From Faecalicatena_A orotica (GTDB lineage: Bacteria; Bacillota; Clostridia; Lachnospirales; Lachnospiraceae): a stretch of 64,000 nucleotides of DNA. The notes beneath the pieces are model-generated. The model was not told the DNA's origin. It did not search any database and worked only from the letters and a program-made list of their open reading frames with translations. The translations under genes were made by a program, and so were the position numbers. The DNA is taken from the NCBI RefSeq assembly GCF_040545875.1, contig NZ_JBEPMR010000001.1, one strand, 5' to 3'. Position 1 is the first letter of the stretch. Each line of letters begins with the position of its first letter. Of this stretch, positions 50,193 through 58,598 are shown in pieces.

Positions 50193-51548
50193 TTACGACA
50201 TCTTTACTGTCAGATCTTTTACCCAGCGGTATTTTTTATAGTTTCTGTAAACTGCCGGCAATTTCACTATCTCATCCAGATTTACGATGAAATATACAGC
50301 CGTTACGGGCAGTTTCAGCCAGAAAGCCGCGATGAACCCGAGGGGCACTGTGATGCACCACATCGTAACCGTGTCGCACCAAAAACCAAACCTGGAATCT
50401 CCCCCCGCACAGAAGATACCGGCGATCGTTGTTCCATTTACAGACTTGCCTATCAGATAATAGGAACACATAACAAGCATCGCCTGAAGATATCCTCCTG
50501 CCTGCTCACTGAGATTTGCAAAAGCAAGAATAACCGGACTGGCGGCCAGCAGGATCATCCCTGAGACTGCCCCGCCTGCCACAGATAGTCTGCATAGCCG
50601 CCTTCCATATTCCTTCGCCTTTTCAAGGCGTCCGGCACCGAGTTCATTGCCGACGATAATCCCTGCCCCGCTTCCCAGCCCCAGACAAAAGCAGGAAATC
50701 AGGTTTTTCGCGATATTAGCGATAGAGTTGGCCGCCACGGCATCTGACCCAAGATGTCCCATGATGACAGAATACATCGTAAAACCGCAGCCCCACACGA
50801 TTTCATTTCCCAGCACAGGAGTTGTATACTTCCAAAAATCCCGCCTCAGGATTTTATCCGGATGCAAAAGATAAGAAACTCTCGCCTTAATCCGGCCATC
50901 CTTCGCAGAATCCAGAATCACCCACACAAGTTCTGCCGCCCTGGCGGTCACCGTTGCAAGAGCCGCCCCTGCAATTTCCAGTCTGGGTGCATTCCACAAT
51001 CCAAAGATAAGCACAGCATTCAGCACGATGTTCAGTATGACCGCCGATGAACTTATGACAGAACTTTTTGCAGCATATCCACTGTTTTTCATAATACAGA
51101 GATAAATCTGGGATACCCCGCACAGTATGTATGACGGACCGACAACCCGAAGGTATCCTGCACCTCCGGCAATGAGGGCCTCCTCCGAGGTGAAAATTCT
51201 CATCACCTGTTCCGGAAGAAAGACGGCACCAATAAAGAAGACCAAAGATACAAGGAATGAAATCCTAAGAACCACCGCAAATATCTTCTCCACTGATTCT
51301 TTATCCCCTTTCCCCCAGTACTGTGCAGCCAGCATACTGGCGCCGATTGTCATTGCTGCCAGAAAAAGATTAAAAACAAACTGTACCTGCCCGGCAAGTG
51401 AAACCGCCGACAGATACCCCTGGTCCAGCATCCCCAGCATTATAGCGTCTGACGCGCTGACAAGAGCCAGCATAAACTGCTGAAAGGCGATGGGAAACAC
51501 TAATGCAGCCAGTTTCTTCATAAATTGTTGATCCAGTGATTTATTCAT
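50193..51548 (-). CDS. MATE-family efflux transporter
   Basis: This 451-residue protein has twelve membrane helices and MATE hallmarks: ALVFPIAFQQFMLALVSASDAIMLG, VQFVFNLFLAAMTIGASMLAAQYWGKGD and, in the second half, SCFCLGLGSGAGIIVGNELGAG. It exports cationic drugs or metabolites using H+ or Na+. Divergent to an AraC-type regulator 157 nt away that could control it. Confidence 0.92.
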   Translation of the reverse strand: MNKSLDQQFMKKLAALVFPIAFQQFMLALVSASDAIMLGMLDQGYLSAVSLAGQVQFVFNLFLAAMTIGASMLAAQYWGKGDKESVEKIFAVVLRISFLVSLVFFIGAVFLPEQVMRIFTSEEALIAGGAGYLRVVGPSYILCGVSQIYLCIMKNSGYAAKSSVISSSAVILNIVLNAVLIFGLWNAPRLEIAGAALATVTARAAELVWVILDSAKDGRIKARVSYLLHPDKILRRDFWKYTTPVLGNEIVWGCGFTMYSVIMGHLGSDAVAANSIANIAKNLISCFCLGLGSGAGIIVGNELGAGRLEKAKEYGRRLCRLSVAGGAVSGMILLAASPVILAFANLSEQAGGYLQAMLVMCSYYLIGKSVNGTTIAGIFCAGGDSRFGFWCDTVTMWCITVPLGFIAAFWLKLPVTAVYFIVNLDEIVKLPAVYRNYKKYRWVKDLTVKMS

Positions 51549-51705
51549 AACATCTCTCCGATTCTTTCTCTCTGATGTCAGTCCAAGCGGGATGTTAACG
51601 CATCCATTTCTTTATGACTCTCATAATTATATCTTGTATATGCTGGCATTATCTACTGATATATTGTATAATTCTATAACAATATCGTATGTTCAGGGGT
51701 ACACA

Positions 51706-52569
51706 ATGAAAGAAGTAGAATTAAGGGATGACCGTTCCGAAGATGTTCAGTATGATTTTACAGACTATTCCATATATATCCGGAAAGATTTTTTATCACA
51801 GTATGATTATGCGGCTGTAAGCCACTGGCACGATGACATTGAGCTGATTTATATCCTGTCAGGTGAGATGCAGTACCATATTAACGGTGAAATCGTAACG
51901 CTTGAACAGGGCAGCGGGGTATTTGTCAATTCCCGCCAGCTTCACTATGGATTCTCAGAGAACTGCACGGAGAGTGAGTTTATCTGTATCATTCTGCATC
52001 CGCTGATGCTCTGCTCTACCCCCGGCATGGAACAGAAGTACGTCATGCCGCTGATGTCAAACCTTGCATTTCCATTCCAGCTTCTTACAAAAGAGACCGC
52101 CTGGCAGAACCATATTTTAAACGCCATGCAGCAGATCTACGCCGCCAGAGAAGCACCGGCGCCTGAATTACAGATACAAAGCCTCTTCTTCCTTATTTGG
52201 AATGAACTTTATGTACATGCGCCGAAAGACCATGCCCCCTCTAAGCAGTCTCATCAGCTCTCTGTCCTGAAAGATATGGTCGGTTATATGCAGAAACATT
52301 ATAAAGAAAAAATCACTCTTGACGATATCGCAGCCGCCGGAAATGTATGCAAAAGCAAGTGCGGTTCCCTGTATCGCAGTTACTTCAACCAGACCCCGGT
52401 AGGCTATCTGACCGGTTACCGTCTGAAAAAGGGGGCGGACCTGCTTCGTAACACCGATATGTCCATCACTGAGATCAGCTATGAGGTCGGTTTCAGCGGC
52501 GCGAGCTACTTTACAGAAACATTTCGAAAGTATTACGGATGCTCACCGACCCGGTTTAGGGCGGTTTGA
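51706..52569 (+). CDS. AraC-family transcriptional regulator with cupin sensor
   Basis: Start at 51706 (AGGGG upstream); the frame is open earlier but has no RBS. The 287-residue protein has an N-terminal cupin (SHWHDDIELIYILSGEMQYHIN, LEQGSGVFVNSRQLHYGFSE), a linker and a C-terminal double HTH (ITLDDIAAAGNVCKSKCGSLY, MSITEISYEVGFSGASYFTETFRKYYGCSPTRFR). It probably senses a sugar or small metabolite. A promoter CTGGCA-18-TATAAT lies upstream. It is divergent from the MATE pump. Confidence 0.9.
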   Translation: MKEVELRDDRSEDVQYDFTDYSIYIRKDFLSQYDYAAVSHWHDDIELIYILSGEMQYHINGEIVTLEQGSGVFVNSRQLHYGFSENCTESEFICIILHPLMLCSTPGMEQKYVMPLMSNLAFPFQLLTKETAWQNHILNAMQQIYAAREAPAPELQIQSLFFLIWNELYVHAPKDHAPSKQSHQLSVLKDMVGYMQKHYKEKITLDDIAAAGNVCKSKCGSLYRSYFNQTPVGYLTGYRLKKGADLLRNTDMSITEISYEVGFSGASYFTETFRKYYGCSPTRFRAV

Positions 52570-52599
52570 TACATCAAGTATGCGGCCGGTGCTGAACGG

Positions 52600-52929
52600 T
52601 TACTTCACAGGATACTTGACGGCATTCTTACCGGCCTTAGACTCGACAGCCGCTGAAAGGTCAATTCCAAAGTGTTCACAGATACGGCAGAGATACCAGA
52701 ATACATCCGCCACCTCTTCTTTCAGGTGTTCGAACTCTCCTTCATCCTCTCTTACGCTGTCCGCTTCATCCGAATGCAGCCACATGAATATCTCTGCCAG
52801 CTCTGATGCCTCTACCGTAAGGGCCATCACAAGGTCTTTTGCATTCTGGTCTTTCCGCCACCCTCTGGCATCTGAGAAATCCTGAATATATTTTTTCACT
52901 TCGCTTAGTGTCGTTATTTTATCTTCCAT
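52600..52929 (-). CDS. MazG-like nucleotide pyrophosphohydrolase
   Basis: A 109-residue all-alpha NTP pyrophosphohydrolase of the RS21-C6/dCTPase-like class: VMALTVEASELAEIFMWLHS contains the ExxE pair, and EEVADVFWYLCRICEHFGID the ExxD pair, that bind Mg2+. It hydrolyses (d)NTPs to monophosphates, removing non-canonical nucleotides. It is a lone gene, convergent with the AraC regulator. Confidence 0.88.
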   Translation of the reverse strand: MEDKITTLSEVKKYIQDFSDARGWRKDQNAKDLVMALTVEASELAEIFMWLHSDEADSVREDEGEFEHLKEEVADVFWYLCRICEHFGIDLSAAVESKAGKNAVKYPVK

Positions 52930-53034
52930 CTCTTGTCCTCTTTTCTTTTATTATTAAGAATATCACCAGTTCCTACTCATGACAAGGTTTCCGCTTACGA
53001 TAGATCAGTTATAAAAAATTTACCACGTTTTCTT

Positions 53035-53090
53035 TTAGGTACCTTGACATTGTAGTGGTTTGGTGTTAACCTATAATCATTAGGTACCTT
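53035..53090 (+). promoter_or_regulatory. CDF gene promoter flanked by two TTAGGTACCTT boxes
   Basis: TTAGGTACCTT occurs at 53035-53045 and 53080-53090, each containing the perfect palindrome AGGTACCT. Between them are TTGTAG (53050-53055), 16 nt and TATAAT (53072-53077); an alternative TTGACA at 53044 would need a 22-nt spacer. The arrangement looks like a metal-responsive repressor operator. Confidence 0.6.
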
Positions 53091-53162
53091 ACTTAAATCT
53101 CCTCACTACTGTCTGACATGTACACTATTTAACCATTTACATATATGAAAGGAGACCTTATT

Positions 53163-54074
53163 ATGAATACCTCAAATCCCCTCTCTGAACGTGACACTGC
53201 CGGCAAGAATGCCGGATGGACCGGGCTTTTCGGTAATCTTATTCTGACACTCGTAAAATTCGCCATCGGTTATTTCAGCAACAGTATTGCTGTCATCGCC
53301 GACGCCTTCAATAATCTGACAGACTGTATTTCCTCAGTGATAACTATATTCGGTTTTAGTATTGCAGGCAGGAAAGAAGACCGGGTACATCCTTACGGAC
53401 ATGGGCGTATCGAGTATATCTGTGGATTCACAATCTCGATTTTTATCCTTATCACCGCCGTCTCCGTAGGAAAAGACTCCATAAAGCGGCTCATCCATCC
53501 GGAGACAATCCATTTTTCCACAGCCATTATACTTATCCTGCTGATGAGCGTTCTGATAAAGCTCATTATGGCCTGGCTGGTAAACCGTACAAACAAGACG
53601 ATTTCCTCCCCAGCCCTGAAAGCAGTCAGAAATGACAATCTGTCTGATGCTCTTGTGACTGCGGTAACACTGAGCGGAATCCTAATTGCTCCTTTCACCT
53701 CTTTTCCGGTCGATGCCCTGCTAGGGCTTCTCGTGTCCTTGTCCGTCCTCTGGTCAGGACTCACTTCGTTCGCTGAAAACTTTGCTTTACTACTCGGAAA
53801 AGGTGCGGACTCTGAGACGGAACAGAAGGTCCGGCAGATGCTCTTAGATTATCCGCTGATCAGAAGCGTTGAAACGATTGCACTTCATGATTACGGCCCG
53901 GAAGAAAAGTTTGCCTTTATCAAGGTCACATTTCAAAGCTCCCCGCATACCCCGGAGGCTTCTGGGACGTTAGATCAGATCAAGCTGAGGCTGAGGTCAG
54001 AATTACATATAGAAGCCACACTCTACTGGGATCTGGCCGATAAAAAGGCTCTTAGAAAGGAACCTGCCATTTAG
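53163..54074 (+). CDS. Cation diffusion facilitator (CDF) metal exporter
   Basis: Start at 53163, because the upstream in-frame ATG at 53145 lies within the AAGGAG ribosome site. The 303-residue protein has six membrane helices and CDF motifs: SNSIAVIADAFNNLTDCISS (TM2 site), DRVHPYGHGRIEYI and RNDNLSDALVTAVTLSGI (TM5). TM5 has D-x3-D instead of the H-x3-D of zinc exporters, which leans to Mn2+ or Fe2+ (MntE-like). A cytosolic ferredoxin-like domain ends the protein. Single gene with operator boxes. Confidence 0.9.
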   Translation: MNTSNPLSERDTAGKNAGWTGLFGNLILTLVKFAIGYFSNSIAVIADAFNNLTDCISSVITIFGFSIAGRKEDRVHPYGHGRIEYICGFTISIFILITAVSVGKDSIKRLIHPETIHFSTAIILILLMSVLIKLIMAWLVNRTNKTISSPALKAVRNDNLSDALVTAVTLSGILIAPFTSFPVDALLGLLVSLSVLWSGLTSFAENFALLLGKGADSETEQKVRQMLLDYPLIRSVETIALHDYGPEEKFAFIKVTFQSSPHTPEASGTLDQIKLRLRSELHIEATLYWDLADKKALRKEPAI

Positions 54075-54082
54075 CAGGAGCT

Positions 54083-55279
54083 TTACTGCGTATTCCGGTA
54101 AAAAGCTGTCCATTCCTCCTGCGATAAACGCGGCGTATACCAAACTGCCCCATTACTGTCCGGCAGTGGTACCACCCTGTTTGAGACATACTGGAAGGCC
54201 CCGTTTTCAAGTGGGCGGACCACAAGCTCACTGGTAAATGCACAGCTTTGCATTTCCATCTGCCATACTGCATTCACTGTGAGTTTAAGCGTTCCGTCCT
54301 CTTGTTCTTCACATGCGGTCACTTCCGGCTCCGGTTCGTAGGGAGTTTCTGCGTCATGCATCCCCCGCGGCCTGTACAGGTATGTTTTGCTTTCCCGCTG
54401 ATACATCGTTTTTTCCCTCAGAAGGGTGCTGTCTATTCCGATATATGTCTGGATCACTTCCTCCAATTCCTTTTCCGGAACCTCGTACTCTTCCCCTCCA
54501 TATCCGGATTCGTATGGTACATAGTCCCCATATTTCAGCTTATACATCTCCTCATAGAGGTCATAGAAATCAAGCGCACCATAATCAGACGCACTCCAGT
54601 CCGTAATCAGCAGATTGTTTCTCTCGTACCCGAGCGGCATGACATACTGCCGATTAAGTTCACGCAGGCTCCGGTCCAGCGGTTTTACCCGGATTGCCGT
54701 AATCCCCGGTGCCCCGTCATACCCGGGCATATGGTATTGTTCGATGAAGATGTATCCTTCCTTTGTATATTTCCACGTATGGGCCGTGAACCTTTCATAA
54801 AATTCCGCCGACGGAAGGCCGTCTTTCCAGAACAGAGAACTTCTCAAAACTTTCACTTCCCCATCCTTTGTTCTCAGGTCATACCGGACGAATCCACCAT
54901 CATTCCCGATGATCAATATAGTGGCCTGATCCTCCTCTTTGTTCCCAACGCTCTTACAAAACTCTTCCGCCTGTCCCGGGTTCACCATATCAATCTGATT
55001 TCCCATATCTACAGCCGTGTACCCTTTATCTCCCAGACTGGCTATGATTTTTTCCTTTACCTCAAGCGAGTTAATATTATCCTCCTGATACGCCTGCTCA
55101 TAAATTTCCCGGTAACATTCCGCAATCTTCTCCGAATCCTTATGTATTGTCGCCCCGCTGTCCTGCTTATTTTCATCCGTTCTGTGAACATCTCCTGCCG
55201 GTTCGCTGTCCGCAGCCGCACAGCCCGTTATTCCCATGAGCAATAAGATAATGAAAATGAATATCCTTCTAAGCCTCAT
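54083..55279 (-). CDS. Lipoprotein of unknown function
   Basis: This 398-residue protein has a lipobox signal (MRLRRIFIFIILLLMGITGC, Cys 20). The mature part is rich in Tyr, Asp and Glu, with blocks such as LLITDWSASDYGALDFYDLYE and EVIQTYIGIDSTLLR and no known catalytic motif. It resembles a Lachnospiraceae lipoprotein family I tentatively associate with DUF6070. It is expected on the outer face of the membrane. Two TACA-N2-TGTA boxes lie upstream, which hints at BlaI/CopY-type regulation. It is convergent with the CDF gene and ends 8 nt from it. Confidence 0.6.
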   Translation of the reverse strand: MRLRRIFIFIILLLMGITGCAAADSEPAGDVHRTDENKQDSGATIHKDSEKIAECYREIYEQAYQEDNINSLEVKEKIIASLGDKGYTAVDMGNQIDMVNPGQAEEFCKSVGNKEEDQATILIIGNDGGFVRYDLRTKDGEVKVLRSSLFWKDGLPSAEFYERFTAHTWKYTKEGYIFIEQYHMPGYDGAPGITAIRVKPLDRSLRELNRQYVMPLGYERNNLLITDWSASDYGALDFYDLYEEMYKLKYGDYVPYESGYGGEEYEVPEKELEEVIQTYIGIDSTLLREKTMYQRESKTYLYRPRGMHDAETPYEPEPEVTACEEQEDGTLKLTVNAVWQMEMQSCAFTSELVVRPLENGAFQYVSNRVVPLPDSNGAVWYTPRLSQEEWTAFYRNTQ

Positions 55280-55294
55280 CTTTTCTCCTTTTTC

Positions 55295-55359
55295 TTACAT
55301 TTGTAATATTTTACCGTAAAAAAATTTATACTGCCGTTTATTAAATCTTACATCTGTAA
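55295..55359. promoter_or_regulatory. Two TTACA-N2-TGTAA dyads upstream of the lipoprotein gene
   Basis: TTACATTTGTAA (55295-55306) and TTACATCTGTAA (55348-55359), 53 bp centre to centre, match the TACA-N2-TGTA core of CopY/BlaI/MecI operators. They bracket the likely promoter region of the gene starting at 55279. Confidence 0.55.
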
Positions 55360-55426
55360 TACTATTAAGTCAAGGAGAAAGTAAATGATGTCAGATCTTC
55401 ATCTGTTCTTATCGTATAAAAGCACC

Positions 55427-55476
55427 CAAGTCGTTACTATGCACGCCTTTCGAGCGTGCACAGTGTAACCCACTTG
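55427..55476 (-). terminator. Long hairpin after the metallophosphoesterase gene
   Basis: Nested arms CAAGT, GTTAC and TGCACGC pair with GCGTGCA, GTAAC and ACTTG with small bulges. On the minus strand it is followed by GGGTGCTTTTATACG, a modest U tract. Confidence 0.6.
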
Positions 55477-55497
55477 AATGCCCTGTCTTCTTACTTA

Positions 55498-56634
55498 TTA
55501 TAAGGTCACCTGAATCACCGCAACCTCACTGTCCGTCCCAATCCGAAACGGCGGTCCCCATGTTCCCGCACCCGAAGTAACGACCGCCTGAGGGCTCTTA
55601 GCGTCTTTCCGGTAATATCCATAGTTCACATCCATCGTGGCTTCGTTAATCAGGTTAGCCGGGAAGAACTGTCCCCGGTGGGTATGTCCGCATAAGATGA
55701 GATCCGTCCTCCTGTCATATTCGCCAATATTCTCCGGCTTATGATCCAGCACAATCCTTGGCAGATTCTCTTTCTTTGCAGTATCGTCAATCTCAGTTCT
55801 GTCTGCGCCCTGATTGCCGATCGGTCCCGAATCCTTTCTGCCCGCCAGAATCAGCCTGCCGTCAATCACCACCTCTTCATCCTGAAGCAGGCGTACCTGC
55901 GCTTTCTCCAGAAACTCCAGCATTCCTTCATATCCCGCCCCGGCATCATGATTTCCAAGACAGGCATAGACGCCATAGGGGGCGTTTATTTCCCGGAATA
56001 GTTTTTGAAGACCAGACGGATTCTCCAGTGCCGTAATATCTCCGTCAAATATATCTCCCGCTATACATACGAGATCTGGTTCCGCCGCATTTACTGCCGC
56101 AACGATTTTTTCCAAATGTGTTTCCCCTACGACATATCCCAGATGTATATCGCTGATCAGGGCAATTTTCATCGAATCTGCTTTCCCGTCTTCCTTTAGT
56201 ACAACCTCATAGTTTTTCGTCTGAATCCCCGACGCATGAATCCCTCCGTACACAGATAGCACCACGGATAAAACCAATGCAGCCGTTCCCGCCGCAAGAG
56301 CCGCCCCTTTCGGCAGTGGTGACGTAAACATCCGGCTCAGCCTGAGCACGAATATAACGAGATCTGTAAAGTTTACAAACATCACCAAATAAACAGCCAC
56401 ACCCAATGCATAATGGTCCGCAAGGAAAACCTCTCTTGGAATCCGGCTGTCAGGCAAGCGGCTGAGGACAAATAAGACAATGACAGAAGTCATAATAATG
56501 CCATATATTACCCCGAATGCAAGAGGACTGGTGCCTGAAAGAAGCGGCCTGAACCAAAGAAAAAGTTTTCTGCCCGTATTTACAATCAGCCCTATAAAAG
56601 CCCCTAAAAATACTAGAATCATTAGAATCTGCAT
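55498..56634 (-). CDS. Membrane-anchored metallophosphoesterase (calcineurin-like)
   Basis: This 378-residue protein has about four membrane helices in the first 130 residues and a calcineurin-like phosphoesterase domain after: ALISDIHLGYVVG (DxH), DLVCIAGDIFDGD (GDxxD), CLGNHDAG (GNHD), VLDHKPE and LILCGHTHRGQ (GHTH). It resembles the YaeI/YkuE-type phosphodiesterases of membrane lipids or cell envelope. AGGAGAAAAG precedes the ATG. It follows the nitroreductase gene by 12 nt, so the two are probably cotranscribed. Confidence 0.9.
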   Translation of the reverse strand: MQILMILVFLGAFIGLIVNTGRKLFLWFRPLLSGTSPLAFGVIYGIIMTSVIVLFVLSRLPDSRIPREVFLADHYALGVAVYLVMFVNFTDLVIFVLRLSRMFTSPLPKGAALAAGTAALVLSVVLSVYGGIHASGIQTKNYEVVLKEDGKADSMKIALISDIHLGYVVGETHLEKIVAAVNAAEPDLVCIAGDIFDGDITALENPSGLQKLFREINAPYGVYACLGNHDAGAGYEGMLEFLEKAQVRLLQDEEVVIDGRLILAGRKDSGPIGNQGADRTEIDDTAKKENLPRIVLDHKPENIGEYDRRTDLILCGHTHRGQFFPANLINEATMDVNYGYYRKDAKSPQAVVTSGAGTWGPPFRIGTDSEVAVIQVTL

Positions 56635-56646
56635 TATTCTTTTCTC

Positions 56647-57363
56647 CTATTTGACAGTTCCTACATAAGAAAACCCGGACGGCGGTGCCGGAACTCCCTC
56701 TTCCATTACAGCAAATTCAAACGTCCTTCCCTCATGTTCGCCTGCCACGGCTAAATGGCAGAGGGCAATGCCTACATCCAAGTTAGTAAGATTATACATC
56801 TTGCTGAGCAGGCCGCCGAGATTTGGTTTGTAATAAGTATGGATCTTTCCGCCATCCACAATAAAATACCAGGGCTGGCCGTTCATGCCGGACGGTGCAA
56901 GCCTCGCCGCTTCCAGACGTGAATCCCTCCCACCTGTTATTTCACTCATTGCTTTACGTTTAAATTCTTCCGTTTTCCTCACAGCCGGCTCTGCCGGTTT
57001 TCCGAATGCAATCCCTATAATATAGTCCGGATCCGGCTCTTTTGGTTTCACACCTGCAAGCCACCGGGTCGCATATCCCTGTGCATACAGCCAGAGCTCG
57101 GCATGCTGGTATAAATATCCCGCCGCCGTATTGCGCAGCGGATGCTTTTTACCGGAAATCAGCAGGAAATGGGGTGCTTTCGGAAGAGCCATCCCTTTCA
57201 CATCCCTGCCTGAGACGATCTCATGTTTCAGTTCCACATCGGGCAGCAGCGGTTTTACCACCGCCAAAAAGTCACCAAGCTTTGAAAGAATATCCTTAGG
57301 AAGCGGTGACGGGTCAAATTTGCGCGTAGAAGCGCGGGTAAATATTGGTGAATATAAATCCAT
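56647..57363 (-). CDS. Nitroreductase-family flavoprotein
   Basis: This 238-residue protein of the TM1586-type nitroreductase family has an N-terminal TRASTRKFDPSPLPKDIL (FMN phosphate contacts), AELWLYAQGYATRWLAGVKP, IIGIAFGKP and ARLAPSGMNGQPWYFIV (second half, the second-copy FMN motif). The fused double-domain form is longer than single-domain nitroreductases. It reduces nitro or quinone compounds with NAD(P)H; the real substrate is unknown. AAAGGAG lies before the ATG. Confidence 0.85.
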   Translation of the reverse strand: MDLYSPIFTRASTRKFDPSPLPKDILSKLGDFLAVVKPLLPDVELKHEIVSGRDVKGMALPKAPHFLLISGKKHPLRNTAAGYLYQHAELWLYAQGYATRWLAGVKPKEPDPDYIIGIAFGKPAEPAVRKTEEFKRKAMSEITGGRDSRLEAARLAPSGMNGQPWYFIVDGGKIHTYYKPNLGGLLSKMYNLTNLDVGIALCHLAVAGEHEGRTFEFAVMEEGVPAPPSGFSYVGTVK

Positions 57364-57470
57364 AGTTTTTCTCCTTTGACTAAACTCGTATAGTTTGAAT
57401 TATACTCGGCCCAGTCAGAAATGCAACCGGCACTTACTCCGATTTGTTCAAAATCAAAGGTAAAGTTGAA

Positions 57471-57504
57471 GATCCGGGCACACCTTTTTCGATGTGCCCG
57501 GATC
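57471..57504 (-). terminator. Terminator of the LacI-family gene
   Basis: GATCCGGGCACA / TGTGCCCGGATC, a perfect 12-bp stem with a 10-nt loop, followed on the minus strand by TTCAACTTT. It lies 13 nt after the stop. Confidence 0.8.
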
Positions 57505-57516
57505 TTTCCTCATTCT

Positions 57517-58554
57517 CTACACTTTACCTGCTATGTTTTGCTTTATATGGATTGAAAGTTCTGTTAAATATTGATTTGCAGGTTCTATCCCCAAACCTAT
57601 AAAATCATACAAAATCTGAAGCGGCAGTGCCCCTTGTTTTTCCGGCTGCTGACCGATTGTCGCAGAAATGATGCCTCTGTCCATAAAGCTTTTCTGTTTA
57701 TTATTCACGTCATTTGTAATGATTTTGATTCTTCTTTCTTTGTCCAGCTTCTCAACTTCTTCACAAATGCTGTAGTCTCCCGGATTGATGATATATAAAG
57801 CCTCTAAATGGCCCTCCCTTTTCACCACATCCAGAATGTTTGAATAATCGCCCTTCTGAAAAACAAAATTAGAGTCTCTGTTAACAATCTCTATCTGTGG
57901 ATATTCCTCATCAAGCTCTTTAATAAAGCCCTCCAGCCTCTGTCTGAAAGCCGGTGACTGTTCATCAAAGCTGGTTGCCAGAGCGATCTTCCCCTTTTCC
58001 CGCGTTACCAGAGATATCAAACCGGCAGCTACTTTTCCTGAATCGTAATAATCACATCCTACATAAGAAAGTCTTTGGACATCTTCCATATCAAGGTTGA
58101 AAAATACCATAGGAACCTTTCGGGCATTCATTTTATTCACAAATGTCTGTACGGACGACATCTTAAGCGGCACCAGTGCAATTCCATCCAAATCGTCTTC
58201 CTCTGCTTCCCTGAGAAGTGGTGCGATAACCTTATCTGACAATTCTTTTATCAGGTAAAAATGAACAGTAACACCATATGTCTTTAACTCTTCCGCTTTT
58301 TTGCAGGCCGCCCTGTACACGTCTGCGAAGAACAAATCCACCGGGGTATCGCACACAATGAATCCCAGCCTGATCTTCTTCTTCCTTGCTGCCAGCATCT
58401 GCCCGGCCATATTGGGTTCATAGCCTAACTTATCCGCTATTTCTTTTACCTTGTGATATGTTTCCGCATTCACCCCGGGCCGGTTATTCAGCACCCTGTC
58501 CACTGTTCCTCTTGATACACCTGCTATTTCTGCTATCTTCTTAATCGTTACCAT
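57517..58554 (-). CDS. LacI-family transcriptional regulator
   Basis: This 345-residue protein has the N-terminal LacI HTH and hinge (VTIKKIAEIAGVSRGTVDRVL, VNAETYHKVKEIADKLGYEPN) and a periplasmic-binding-protein-like sensor of the xylose/ribose-binding type (LGFIVCDTPVDLFFADVYRA, GIALVPLKMSSVQTFVNKMN, VGCDYYDSGKVAAGLISLV). It most likely controls the neighbouring glycosidase cluster in response to a pentose or small oligosaccharide. It is read in the same direction, 44 nt after the 783-residue protein, so it may belong to the same operon. Confidence 0.92.
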   Translation of the reverse strand: MVTIKKIAEIAGVSRGTVDRVLNNRPGVNAETYHKVKEIADKLGYEPNMAGQMLAARKKKIRLGFIVCDTPVDLFFADVYRAACKKAEELKTYGVTVHFYLIKELSDKVIAPLLREAEEDDLDGIALVPLKMSSVQTFVNKMNARKVPMVFFNLDMEDVQRLSYVGCDYYDSGKVAAGLISLVTREKGKIALATSFDEQSPAFRQRLEGFIKELDEEYPQIEIVNRDSNFVFQKGDYSNILDVVKREGHLEALYIINPGDYSICEEVEKLDKERRIKIITNDVNNKQKSFMDRGIISATIGQQPEKQGALPLQILYDFIGLGIEPANQYLTELSIHIKQNIAGKV

Positions 58555-58598
58555 ACCTTCATCCTCATCTGTGTGATTCTTTTGCTTTCATAAGTATA

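Noticed and set aside
53041..53080. TTGACA...TATAAT with 22-nt spacing before the CDF gene
   Set aside because: The spacer is too long for sigma-A, even for MerR-type promoters (19-20 nt); a 16-nt spaced TTGTAG is preferred.
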